From: Actinomadura meyerae
GTDB taxonomy: Bacteria; Actinomycetota; Actinomycetes; Streptosporangiales; Streptosporangiaceae
DNA length: 64,000 nucleotides
Assembly: GCF_900188445.1 (NCBI RefSeq)
Contig: NZ_FZOR01000008.1
Location: 1-64,000 of the forward strand
Direction of reading: 5' to 3'
Of the stretch, positions 27,384 through 35,609 are shown in pieces. Both the position numbers and the translations under genes were made by a program. Numbering within the stretch: the stretch's first letter is position 1; the number at the start of each line of letters is the position of its first letter. The notes beneath the pieces are model-generated. The model was not told where the DNA came from. It saw nothing but the letters and a program-made list of their open reading frames with translations, and ran no database searches.

Positions 27384-28567
27384 TTGACCACGCCCTTGCC
27401 GCGCAGTTCGGCGAGCGCGGCCTCGTCCACCCCGTAGCGGGCGAGGATCTCGGCGGTGTGCGCGCCGAGCGGCGGCCCTGCCGACTCGATCCGCCCCGGC
27501 GTCCGCGACAGCCGGAACAGCACGTTCTGCATCTTGACCGGCCCGAGCTCGTCGTCGGGGACGGTCGCGATGGAGCCGAGCGCCTCGAACTGCGGGTCGG
27601 CCATGACGTCGGCGGCGTTGTAGATGGGGGCGACGGCGGCCTGGGCGTCCTCGAACGCCTTCACGACCTCGTCGCGGTCGCGCTGGGCGATCCACGACCC
27701 GACGGCCTCGTCCAGCACGTCGGCGTGCCGGGCGCGCTCCGCGCCGGTCGCGAACCACGGCTCGTCGATCAGCTCGGGCCGGCCGACCAGCCGCATCACC
27801 CGCTCGGCGATCGACTGGGCGCTGGTGGAGATCGCGACCCAGCTGCCGTCGCGGGTCCGGTAGGTGTTGCGCGGCGCGTTGTTGTGCGACCGGTTGCCGG
27901 TGCGGGCCTGGAGCTCGCCGAGCTGGTCGTAGGTGATGATCTGGGGGCCGAGCAGGGTGAGGATCGGCTCGATGATGGCCAGGTCGACGACCTGGCCCTC
28001 GCCGGTCGCCTCCCGCGCCCGCAGCGCCGTCATGACCGCGAACGCGGTGGTGAGCGCGGCGATCCCGTCGGCGAGGCCGAACGGCGGCAGGGTCGGCGGG
28101 CCGTCCGGCTCGCCGGTGATCGCGGCGAACCCGCTCATCGCCTCGGCGAGCGTGCCGAAGCCGGGGCGCTTGGCGTAGGGGCCGATCTGCCCGAACCCGG
28201 TGACCCGGGCGAGCACCAGCCCCGGGTTGATCCGCTTCAGCTCGTCGTAGCCGAGGCCCCAGCGCTCCAGCGTCCCCGGCCGGAAGTTCTCGATCACCAC
28301 GTCGGCGTCGGCCACCAGCCGGCGGAACAGCTCCTGGCCCTCGGGCGCGCCGAGGTAGAGCGTCATCGCCTTCTTGTTGCGGCCGAGCATCTTCCACCAG
28401 AGCCCGACGCCGTCGCGCTGCGCGCCGTGGCTGCGCACCGGGTCGCCCTTGGGGTGCTCGATCTTGATGACCTCGGCCCCGAAGTCGCCGAGCAGCGTCG
28501 CGGCGAGCGGACCGGCGAACAGCGTGGCCGTGTCGAGGACCCGGACTCCGGACAGCGCGTCGGTCAT
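27380..28567 (-). CDS. CaiB/BaiF family III CoA-transferase
   Basis: A 395-residue CoA-transferase, first gene of the leftward operon. Recognisable: GVRVLDTATLFAGPLAATLLGDFGAEVIKIE at the start, IENFRPGTLERWGLGYDEL, VTGFGQIGPYAKRPGFG, and FGLADGIAALTTAF holding the catalytic Asp. It would activate an organic acid using succinyl-CoA or another donor. ATG 28567 (MTDALSGVRVLD) is preferred; a GTG at 28585 is in frame. An operator-like sequence sits 22 bases upstream, matching one ahead of the divergent transporter operon. Confidence 0.92.
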   Translation of the reverse strand: MTDALSGVRVLDTATLFAGPLAATLLGDFGAEVIKIEHPKGDPVRSHGAQRDGVGLWWKMLGRNKKAMTLYLGAPEGQELFRRLVADADVVIENFRPGTLERWGLGYDELKRINPGLVLARVTGFGQIGPYAKRPGFGTLAEAMSGFAAITGEPDGPPTLPPFGLADGIAALTTAFAVMTALRAREATGEGQVVDLAIIEPILTLLGPQIITYDQLGELQARTGNRSHNNAPRNTYRTRDGSWVAISTSAQSIAERVMRLVGRPELIDEPWFATGAERARHADVLDEAVGSWIAQRDRDEVVKAFEDAQAAVAPIYNAADVMADPQFEALGSIATVPDDELGPVKMQNVLFRLSRTPGRIESAGPPLGAHTAEILARYGVDEAALAELRGKGVVK

Positions 28568-28589
28568 GGACGGTACCGCCTTCACGGAC

Positions 28590-28604
28590 GATCGTTCCGC
28601 TTAG
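28590..28604 (-). promoter_or_regulatory. Operator-like repeat before the CoA-transferase operon
   Basis: Read on the minus strand: CTAAGCGGAACGATC. Its twin CTAGCGGAACGATC precedes the divergent operon. Position between promoter and ATG fits repression of the leftward operon; the IclR gene at the end of the rightward operon is the likely regulator. Confidence 0.6.
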
Positions 28605-28700
28605 AGAAACGAGGATGGACAGCTCCACCGGTTCGCGCAGGCGCCCCGGACGTCTCAAGGTGGCACCGCACGGTGAGTTACGTCAAGTTTCGCCCACATA

Positions 28701-28730
28701 TTGACCGATTGGCGTGACGGGTGCCACGAT
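28701..28730 (+). promoter_or_regulatory. Possible promoter of the ABC-importer operon
   Basis: TTGACC (28701-28706) and CACGAT (28725-28730) spaced by 18 bases; the -10 is weak. Transcription would start near 28737, placing the operator copy just downstream of the start site. Confidence 0.4.
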
Positions 28731-28756
28731 GACGCATCAGTGACCTGGTGTTCCTC

Positions 28757-28770
28757 CTAGCGGAACGATC
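28757..28770 (+). promoter_or_regulatory. Operator-like repeat before the ABC-importer operon
   Basis: CTAGCGGAACGATC, the partner of the minus-strand copy at 28590-28604 (one inserted A apart). The two copies are oriented the same way relative to their own operon and lie 22-27 bases ahead of the two start codons, a symmetric divergon control layout. Confidence 0.6.
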
Positions 28771-28797
28771 ACCGGGCAGATAGGGCGGGAGAGGTGA

Positions 28798-30048
28798 ATG
28801 TGGGCTCGTAAGCTCGCCGCCGGGCTCGGCGCCTGCGCGGTCCTGGCCGCCGCGGCCGGCTGCGGCGGCTCGGCGCCGTCCGGCGCGGCCGGGGTGGCCG
28901 CCGGGCGCGACCGGGGCCCGGTCAAGATCGGCGCGCTGCATCCGGTCAGCGGCGCCAACGCGGTCGACGGCCAGCAGATGCGCCGCGGCGCGCAGCTCGC
29001 CGTCGAGGCGGTCAACGCCGCGGGCGGCATCAGGTCGCTCGGCGGCCGCAAGGTCGAACTCACCACCGGCGACACCCAGGGCAAGGCGGAGGTCGGGCAG
29101 AGCGAGGCCCAGCGGCTGATCTCGGAGGGCGCGGTCGGCCTCGTCGGCACCTACCAGAGCGCCGTCAGCACGAACGCCGCGGTCGTCGCCGAGCGCAACC
29201 GGGTGCCGTTCGTCATGGACGTCACCGCCTCCGACGCGATCTTCGCCAACGGCTACCGGTACTCCTTCCGGGTGCAGCCCGGCAGCGCCGCCATCGCCGG
29301 CGCCGCCGCCCGCTACCTCAAGGAGGTCTCCGAGCGGGCGGGCAAGCCCGTCCGGAAGGTCGCGTTCCTGCACGAGCAGACCGACTTCGGCAGCGGCGCA
29401 GCCGAGGCGTTCACGGCGGCGGCGAAGAAGCTCGGCATCCAGGTCGGACCGAACATCAGCTACGACGCGCTCACGGTGTCCGACCTCACGGCGCAGGTCA
29501 CGCAGGTCAAGGCGTCCGGCGCGGACGTCCTCGCCGTCGCCGGCTACTACCGCGACAGCCTGCTGGCCGCCAAGGCCGTCGCCGCGGTGAAGCCGGACCT
29601 GAACGCGGTCTGGGGCGTGTCCAACGGCGCCTACGACCAGCCGAAGTTCGTCTCCGACGCCGGCCCCGTCGCGGAGCGGATCTTCAGCACCAACTACCAC
29701 TTCGACGCCAAGAACCCGCAGACCGCGAAGCTGCGGGAGGAGTACCAGCGGCGCTTCGGCGCCCCCATGCGCACCGGCGCCGTCCTCGCCTACGACGCGG
29801 TCCAGGTGATCGCGCAGGCGGTGGAGCGCGCCGGCTCCACCGACGCGGAGAAGGTGCGCGACGCGATCGCGTCCTCCAGCGTCGCTCCCCTCACGGTCGG
29901 CACCGGCCCGATCTCCTTCGCCCCCAACGGCGACAACGAGGCCGCCCTGCCCGTGCTCATGCAGGTGCAGGACGGCGAGGTCAAGCAGGTCTACCCGGCG
30001 GAGAAGGCCGAATCCCAGCCCAACTACTCGGTGACGTGGCGGTCATGA
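28798..30048 (+). CDS. Branched-chain-type ABC transporter substrate-binding lipoprotein
   Basis: A 416-residue lipoprotein (signal peptide with lipobox ending at Cys22 in AAAAGCGG) of the LivJ/periplasmic-binding type I family. Features: VKIGALHPVSGANAVDGQQMRRGAQLAVE, VGLVGTYQSAVSTNAAV, AFLHEQTDFGSGAAEAF, GVSNGAYDQPKF. LivJ relatives bind branched amino acids, but cluster members of this type also bind aromatic acids, amides and short carboxylates. ATG 28798 follows GGGAGAGG by two to five bases. First of five coupled importer genes; it presumably captures the pathway substrate. Confidence 0.93.
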   Translation: MWARKLAAGLGACAVLAAAAGCGGSAPSGAAGVAAGRDRGPVKIGALHPVSGANAVDGQQMRRGAQLAVEAVNAAGGIRSLGGRKVELTTGDTQGKAEVGQSEAQRLISEGAVGLVGTYQSAVSTNAAVVAERNRVPFVMDVTASDAIFANGYRYSFRVQPGSAAIAGAAARYLKEVSERAGKPVRKVAFLHEQTDFGSGAAEAFTAAAKKLGIQVGPNISYDALTVSDLTAQVTQVKASGADVLAVAGYYRDSLLAAKAVAAVKPDLNAVWGVSNGAYDQPKFVSDAGPVAERIFSTNYHFDAKNPQTAKLREEYQRRFGAPMRTGAVLAYDAVQVIAQAVERAGSTDAEKVRDAIASSSVAPLTVGTGPISFAPNGDNEAALPVLMQVQDGEVKQVYPAEKAESQPNYSVTWRS

Positions 30049-31064
30049 GCAACATCGGAACCAAGGCGCAGTCCCCACCCCCCGCCGCCCGGCGCCGCCC
30101 GCTGCCGGGCGGCGCCGGGACGGGGGCCGTCCTCAAGCGCGCCGCCGTCACCGGCGGCCTGGTGGCGGTCGCGATCGCGGTCGCCCTGATCAAGTCCGGC
30201 AGCGGCCTGGTCGTCTGGCAGTCGGTGGTGACCGGCCTGCTGATGGGCGGGCTCTACGGCCTCATCGCGATGGGCCTCACGCTGATCTTCGGCGTGCTGG
30301 ACATCGTCAACTTCGCGCACGGCGCGCTGCTGGCGATCGCGATGTTCATCGCGTTCGGCGTCGTGCAGGGCACCGGCGCCCACCCCTACCTGACGCTGCT
30401 CGTCGCGGTGCCCGCGCTGTTCCTGCTGGGCGCGGCCGTGCACCGCGGCCTGCTCAGCGGGGCGGGAGGCGCGTCGCTGGAGAACCAGCTGCTCATCACG
30501 CTCGGCTTGTCGCTGCTGCTGGAGAACGGCCTGCTGATGTTCTTCGGCGCCGAGCCGAAGAACGTGGCGCTGCCCGGCGACTTCCAGTTCTCGCTGTTCG
30601 GCGCGGTCGTGTCGGGCGCCCGGCTGTACGCCTTCCTCGGCGCGATCGCGATCGGCGCGGTGCTGTTCTGGCTGCTGCGCCGCACCCGGTTCGGCACGGC
30701 GATCCGCGCGGTCGCCGCCAACGGGCAGGGCGCCGAGCTGGTCGGCGTGAACGTCCGGCGCGTGCACACCCTGACCTTCGCGATCGGGACGGCCTGCGCC
30801 GGCGCCGCGGCGGTGCTCGCCGCGCCGCTGGTCACGGTCACCCCGACGCTCGGCGAGCAGTTCAACATCACCGCGTTCGTCGTCGTGGTGCTCGGCGGCA
30901 TGGGCAACGTCGCCGGCGCGCTCGTCGGCGGCCTGCTGATCGGGCTGGTCGAGCAGCTCACCACGATCTACATGGACGGGCAGAGTTCGCTGCTCGGCGT
31001 GTTCGCGGTCTTCGTGGTCGTGCTGTTCCTCCGCCCGCAGGGCCTCTTCGGGAGGCGGGCATGA
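30045..31064 (+). CDS. livH: Branched-chain-type ABC transporter permease (LivH)
   Basis: A 339-residue permease with about eight membrane helices and LivH hallmarks (GLLMGGLYGLIAMGLTLIFGVLDIVNFAHGALL in the first half, VLGGMGNVAGALVGGLLIGLVEQL in the cytoplasmic loop contacting the ATPases). ATG 30045 overlaps the stop of the binding-protein gene (ATGA); an upstream GTG 30036 is less likely. The first 40 residues are a polar Pro/Arg-rich cytoplasmic tail, longer than usual. Confidence 0.93.
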   Translation: MSNIGTKAQSPPPAARRRPLPGGAGTGAVLKRAAVTGGLVAVAIAVALIKSGSGLVVWQSVVTGLLMGGLYGLIAMGLTLIFGVLDIVNFAHGALLAIAMFIAFGVVQGTGAHPYLTLLVAVPALFLLGAAVHRGLLSGAGGASLENQLLITLGLSLLLENGLLMFFGAEPKNVALPGDFQFSLFGAVVSGARLYAFLGAIAIGAVLFWLLRRTRFGTAIRAVAANGQGAELVGVNVRRVHTLTFAIGTACAGAAAVLAAPLVTVTPTLGEQFNITAFVVVVLGGMGNVAGALVGGLLIGLVEQLTTIYMDGQSSLLGVFAVFVVVLFLRPQGLFGRRA

Positions 31065-32164
31065 CCGATACCGGAACGACCGGCACCGGCCCGGCCGGCG
31101 GCGCGGCGGGCACGGGCATCACCCTCACCCGGCGCGCGGACGCGGACGGCGCCCGGCCGGCGAAGGCGCCGCCGCTGCGCCCGCACCACCGGCAGCTCGC
31201 CGTGCTCGGGGTGCTGCTGCTCGTCGCGATCCCGCTGCCGCTGGTGCTGCCGCCCGCGCAGGGCGCCGTCGCGGTCCGCATCCTGATCTTCGCGCTGATG
31301 GCCATCGGCTGGAACGTGATGAGCGGGTTCGGCGGGATGTTCAGCTTCGGCCACGCGGCGTTCTTCGGCCTCGGCGCCTACACCAGCGCCTACCTGCTCG
31401 TGGAGCACGGCGTGTCGCCGTGGATCGGGATGCTCGCCGGGATGGCGGTGGCGGCCCTGGTCGCCGTCGTCATCGGGTACTTCGCGTTCCGCTACCGGCT
31501 GCAGGGCGCCTACTTCGCGCTGGCGACGTTCGCGTTCGCCGAGATGCTCCGGCTGATCGTCACGACCAGCGAGTTCACCAACAAGGCGGTCGGGTTCACC
31601 GTGCCGCTGATCCAGGGCTCGTCGTTCTGGAAGATCCAGTTCGCGGCGGACTCGCCCGCCTACTTCTGGATCGCGCTCGGCCTCGCCGGGACCGCCGCGG
31701 CGGTCAGCATCGTGTTCCTGCACTCGCGGACGGGCCGCTACGTCACCGCGATCCGCGACGACGAGCTGGCGGCGGCGTCCCTCGGCACGCCGGTGCTGCG
31801 GTACAAGCTGCTCACGGTCGCGCTGTCGGCCGCGATCACCTCGGTGGCCGGCGCCTTCTACACGCAGTACTACCTGTTCGTGAACCCCGACCTGGCGTTC
31901 GGGTCGTCGGTGTCGATCCAGGCGATCGCGACCGTGGTCATCGGCGGCATCGGCACCGTGTGGGGCCCGATCGTCGGCGCGGTCATCCTCGGGGCGCTGT
32001 CGGACGTCACCGCGACGCTGCTGCGCACCCCGCCCGGCTTCCTGGACTTCCTGCAGGGCCGCAGCGGCCTGGACGTCGCGGTCTACGCGGTCCTGCTGAT
32101 CCTGATCGTCCGGCTGCTGCCCAAGGGCATCGTCGGCACGATCTCCGCGAGGTGGCGCCGATGA
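31061..32164 (+). CDS. livM: Branched-chain-type ABC transporter permease (LivM)
   Basis: A 367-residue permease partner of LivH. Hallmarks: LIFALMAIGWNVMSGFGGMFSFGHAAFFGLGAYTSAY and the coupling region VVIGGIGTVWGPIVGAVILG. An N-terminal ~45-residue Gly/Thr/Pro-rich extension precedes the first helix. ATGA overlap with livH; ends overlapping livG by four bases. Confidence 0.93.
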   Translation: MTDTGTTGTGPAGGAAGTGITLTRRADADGARPAKAPPLRPHHRQLAVLGVLLLVAIPLPLVLPPAQGAVAVRILIFALMAIGWNVMSGFGGMFSFGHAAFFGLGAYTSAYLLVEHGVSPWIGMLAGMAVAALVAVVIGYFAFRYRLQGAYFALATFAFAEMLRLIVTTSEFTNKAVGFTVPLIQGSSFWKIQFAADSPAYFWIALGLAGTAAAVSIVFLHSRTGRYVTAIRDDELAAASLGTPVLRYKLLTVALSAAITSVAGAFYTQYYLFVNPDLAFGSSVSIQAIATVVIGGIGTVWGPIVGAVILGALSDVTATLLRTPPGFLDFLQGRSGLDVAVYAVLLILIVRLLPKGIVGTISARWRR

Positions 32165-32895
32165 GCATCCTGAACGTGTCCGGAGTGGGCAAGGACTTCC
32201 GGGGCCTGCGCGCCCTGTCGGACGTCGGGTTCCAGGTCGAGCCGGGGGAGATCCTCGGCATCATCGGCCCGAACGGCGCCGGGAAGACGACCCTGTTCAA
32301 CGTCATCTGCGGCGCGCTCGCCCCCGACACCGGGCAGGTCGTGTTCGGCGACCGGGACGTCACCGGCTCCTCGCCGGACCGCATCGCCCGCGCCGGGATG
32401 GTCCGCACCTTCCAGCTCATGCGCCCCTTCGGCAGCATGACCGTGCTGGAGAACGTGAGCCTGGCCGCCCAGCACCGCCGGGCGTCGCCGCACCGGCTGC
32501 GCAAGCGGTCGATGGACGTCGTGGAGCGCGTCGGCCTCGGCCAGTGGGCGCACCGCAACGCCACCGAGCTGCCCACGGCCGGGCTGAAGCGGCTGGAGCT
32601 GGCCCGCGCGCTGGCGATGGGGCCGAAGGTGCTGCTGCTGGACGAGGTCCTGGCCGGGCTCGTCCCGTCCGAGCGCGAGCCGGTCCTGGACCTGCTGTCG
32701 GCGCTGCGCGACGAGGACGGCACGACGCTGCTGTTCATCGAGCACATCATGGCGGCCGTGATGCGGCTGTCGGACCGGGTCCTGGTCCTCGACCAGGGCC
32801 GGGTGCTGGCGACCGGCTCGGCCGAGGAGGTCACCTCCGACCCCCGCGTGATCGAGGCCTACCTCGGAGAGGAGCCCGGCGATGCTGAGGCTTGA
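32161..32895 (+). CDS. livG: Branched-chain-type ABC transporter ATPase (LivG)
   Basis: A 244-residue ABC ATPase. Walker A GPNGAGKTT at about 35-43, Walker B VLLLDEV, and an ABC signature of the form PTAGLKRLELARAL in place of LSGGQ, which is a known variant in this transporter group rather than damage. QLMRPFGSMTVLENV is the Q-loop area. It energises uptake with LivF. Overlaps livM and livF. Confidence 0.93.
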   Translation: MSILNVSGVGKDFRGLRALSDVGFQVEPGEILGIIGPNGAGKTTLFNVICGALAPDTGQVVFGDRDVTGSSPDRIARAGMVRTFQLMRPFGSMTVLENVSLAAQHRRASPHRLRKRSMDVVERVGLGQWAHRNATELPTAGLKRLELARALAMGPKVLLLDEVLAGLVPSEREPVLDLLSALRDEDGTTLLFIEHIMAAVMRLSDRVLVLDQGRVLATGSAEEVTSDPRVIEAYLGEEPGDAEA

Positions 32896-33583
32896 CGGGC
32901 TCTGCGCCGGCTACGGGCGCATGCAGATCCTGCACGACGTCGACCTGCGCCTCGGCGAGGGCGAGATCGTCGCGCTCGTCGGCGCGAACGGCGCGGGGAA
33001 GACCACGACGCTGCGCGCGGTGTGCGGGCAGCTGCGGCCCATGGCCGGGACGATCACGTTCGCGGGCGCGTCCACCGCCGGGCGCCGCCCCGACGAGCTC
33101 GTCCGCGACGGGCTCGTCCACGTCCCCGAGGACCGCGCCCTGTTCGGCACCCTCACCGTTGAGGAGAACCTGCGGATGGGCGCCTGGACCCGCCCGCACG
33201 GCGAGGTCGAGGGGGCGATGCGGGAGGTGTTCGAGCTGTTCCCCGTCCTCGCCGAGCGGCGCCACCAGGTCGCGCAGACCTTCAGCGGCGGGCAGCAGCA
33301 GATGCTCGCGATCGGCCGCGCGCTGATGGCCCGGCCGAAGCTGCTCATGCTGGACGAGCCGTCCACCGGCCTGTCCCCGAAGCTGACGTGGGCGATGCTC
33401 GACGCGGTCAAGCGGATCCGCGACACCGGGGTCGCGGTGCTGCTGGTGGAGCAGAACGCCAAGCAGGCCCTCGGCATCGCCGACCGCGCGTACGTGCTGG
33501 AGAGCGGCTCGACCGTCCTGCACGGGACCGGCGCCGAGCTGGCCGGTTCCGCCGAGGTCAGGAAGGCGTACCTGGGGCTTTGA
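32882..33583 (+). CDS. livF: Branched-chain-type ABC transporter ATPase (LivF)
   Basis: A 233-residue ABC ATPase with Walker A GANGAGKTT, signature TFSGGQQQMLAIGRAL, Walker B LLMLDEPSTGL and H-switch region LLVEQN. Canonical LivF. Starts 14 bases before the end of livG. The next gene follows after 35 bases, so importer and enzyme genes are likely one transcript. Confidence 0.95.
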   Translation: MLRLDGLCAGYGRMQILHDVDLRLGEGEIVALVGANGAGKTTTLRAVCGQLRPMAGTITFAGASTAGRRPDELVRDGLVHVPEDRALFGTLTVEENLRMGAWTRPHGEVEGAMREVFELFPVLAERRHQVAQTFSGGQQQMLAIGRALMARPKLLMLDEPSTGLSPKLTWAMLDAVKRIRDTGVAVLLVEQNAKQALGIADRAYVLESGSTVLHGTGAELAGSAEVRKAYLGL

Positions 33584-33618
33584 CGGATGCGGGGGCTGCG
33601 AGAGAAGCGGGGGCCGTG

Positions 33619-34965
33619 ATGGACACGGACGCGGGGGCCGCGACGGCCCGGCTGGGGGAGTGGGTCGCGGGCCTCGACGTCGCGGACGTGCCGGGCCCGG
33701 TGCTCGACCGGCTCTCCCTGGTGCTGCTCGACGCGATCGGCGTGACCGCGCTCGGCGCCGGGCTGGCGGAGACGCGGGCGCTGCGGGCGGCGTGGGACGC
33801 CCCCGCCGGGCCCGCGCCGCTGATCGGGGCCGGGCGGTGCGCCTCGGTCGACGCCGCGGCCTGGCTGAACGCCGTGGCGCTCGTCTGCCTGGAGCTGGAC
33901 GAGGGCAACAAGTACGCCAAGGGGCATCCGGCGGCGCACGGCTTCCCGGCCGTGCTGGCGCTGGCCGCCGAGCGGGACGCCTCCGGCGCGGAGACGGCGG
34001 CGGCGCTGCTCGCCGCCTACGAGGTGGCGTCCCGGTTCGGGCGGGCGTCCCGGCTGCGGCCGGGCGCGCACCCGCACGGCAGCTGGGGCGTCGCCGGCGC
34101 CGCCGCGGGCTGCGCGCGGCTGCTGCGCCTCGGCCCGGACGCCGCCGCGGCCGCGATCGACACCGGGGCGGGCCTGCCGGTCGCCGGGCACTTCTCCTCC
34201 GCGACGGACGGCAACCCGGTGCGGGACGCGTGGATGGGCGCGTCCAACATGTCGGGCCTGGCCGCGGCGCGGATGGCGGCGGCCGGGCTCGCCCGCAACA
34301 CCGGCACCGCCGCGCTGTCGCTCGGCACCCTGCTCGGCGAGTTCGACGCGGCGGAGCTGACCGGCGGGCTCGGGGAGCGCTGGGACATCACGCGCGGCTA
34401 CTTCAAGAGGCACGCGTCCTGCTCGTTCACCCATCCCGCCGCCGACGCGGTCCTCGGCCTGCGCGGCGGGCTCGACCCGTCCCGGATCACGGGCGTGCTG
34501 GTCGAGACGCACGCGCTCGGCGCCGGGCTGGCGTCGCCGGAGTGGGAGAACCGGCTGTCGGCGATGTTCTCCACCCCGTTCGCCGTGGCCGCCGCGCTGC
34601 TGCACGGTGAGGTCGCGCCCGGCGCCGACCTCGGCGATCCGGCCCTGCGCGCCCTGGCGCGGCGGGTCCGGCTGGCCGAGGCGGCCGACCTGACCGCGCG
34701 GCTGCCGGACGAGCGCGCCGCCCGCGTCACCGTCGAGCTGGACGACGGCGCCGTCCGGACCCGCGAGGTCCCGAACCCGGTCGGCGACGCCGACCACCGC
34801 CCCCTGGACGAGGGGGACGTCCTGGCCATGCTGCGCCGGTGGCTGCCGGGACGCGACGAACTGATCGACCGGGCGGCGGCGCTCTCCCGCGAGCTGCCGC
34901 GCCTGGACCATGCCGGCGAGCGCCTGCGCGGCCTCGCCGGAGACGAGACGAAGGAGCCGAAGTGA
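33619..34965 (+). CDS. MmgE/PrpD-family protein, copy 2
   Basis: A 448-residue second MmgE/PrpD protein, clearly divergent from copy 1 (24317-25720). Landmarks: LLDAIGVTALG, NAVALVCLELDEGNKYAKGHPAAHGFPAVLALA (substrate region ELDEGNKYAKGHPAAH), GAHPHGSWGVAGAAAG, SNMSGLAAARMAAAG and KRHASCSFTHPAADAV. Two MmgE/PrpD genes in the same divergon suggest two different dehydratase, epimerase or decarboxylase steps. ATG 33619 is preferred; a GTG directly precedes it. Coupled to the following racemase-family gene. Confidence 0.9.
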   Translation: MDTDAGAATARLGEWVAGLDVADVPGPVLDRLSLVLLDAIGVTALGAGLAETRALRAAWDAPAGPAPLIGAGRCASVDAAAWLNAVALVCLELDEGNKYAKGHPAAHGFPAVLALAAERDASGAETAAALLAAYEVASRFGRASRLRPGAHPHGSWGVAGAAAGCARLLRLGPDAAAAAIDTGAGLPVAGHFSSATDGNPVRDAWMGASNMSGLAAARMAAAGLARNTGTAALSLGTLLGEFDAAELTGGLGERWDITRGYFKRHASCSFTHPAADAVLGLRGGLDPSRITGVLVETHALGAGLASPEWENRLSAMFSTPFAVAAALLHGEVAPGADLGDPALRALARRVRLAEAADLTARLPDERAARVTVELDDGAVRTREVPNPVGDADHRPLDEGDVLAMLRRWLPGRDELIDRAAALSRELPRLDHAGERLRGLAGDETKEPK

Positions 34966-35609
34966 CGCGCGCCCTGGCCGTGACGCCGATCCATCTGCCG
35001 CCCGGGGAGGTCCGGCGGCGGCAGGCCCGCTACGACCGGCTCGCCCCGCCGGGCCTGACCGTGGAGCTGCGCGACGTCGGCCCGGCCGCGCCCGGCTCGC
35101 TGGACGACGAGGCGGCGATCCGCGCGTCGGAGCGGGAGGTCGCCGCCGCGCTGGCCGCGTCCGGGGACGGGTGGGACCTCGCCTTCCCCGACTGCGTGCT
35201 CGACCCGGCCGTCCCGGACGGCCCCTCCGGCCCGGCCGGTCCGGGCGTGCGGCCGATCGGGCTGCTGAAGCTGAGTAGTATGCACCTTTCTGCGAAGAAT
35301 GTTCGGTTTGGTGCGGTGGTGCGGAACGAGGCGATCGGTGCGGAGCTGGGCCGCCGCCTCAAGGGCTACGGCCTGGACGAGTACGTCGCCGGGATCGCCG
35401 TGCTGGAGCTGCCCTTCGACGCCGTCGCCGACGCCGCCGCCTGGAACGCCGCCCTCGGCGAGGCCGTGGACGCGCTCGCCAATGCGGGCGCCGAGGCCGT
35501 GATCAACGGCTGCTCGGCCGTCGACGTCGGGGAGGACCGGTTCGCGGCCCGGGTCGTCGACCCGACCGCCCTGGCCCTCCGGCTCATGACCGCGGAGGGA
35601 GCCGCGTGA
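34962..35609 (+). CDS. Asp/Glu racemase-family protein, second copy
   Basis: A 215-residue member of the Asp/Glu/hydantoin racemase superfamily with cysteines C78 (FPDCVLD) and C184 (INGCSAVD) at the expected positions. The region GLLKLSS...RFGAVVRNEAIG resembles hydantoin-racemase or maleate-isomerase relatives. GTG 34962 overlaps the preceding stop and has AAGGAG upstream. Codon use changes abruptly at 35274-35345: half of the first 16 codons end in T while flanking codons nearly all end in G or C. Beside the hydantoinase-type gene it may racemise or isomerise the ring-opened product; that is inference. Confidence 0.83.
   Translation: MTRALAVTPIHLPPGEVRRRQARYDRLAPPGLTVELRDVGPAAPGSLDDEAAIRASEREVAAALAASGDGWDLAFPDCVLDPAVPDGPSGPAGPGVRPIGLLKLSSMHLSAKNVRFGAVVRNEAIGAELGRRLKGYGLDEYVAGIAVLELPFDAVADAAAWNAALGEAVDALANAGAEAVINGCSAVDVGEDRFAARVVDPTALALRLMTAEGAA

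Noticed and set aside
32161..32895. LivG signature motif altered from LSGGQ to PTAGLKRLE
   Set aside because: Looked like an inactive ATPase at first, but this variant with DEV in Walker B is usual in this transporter group.
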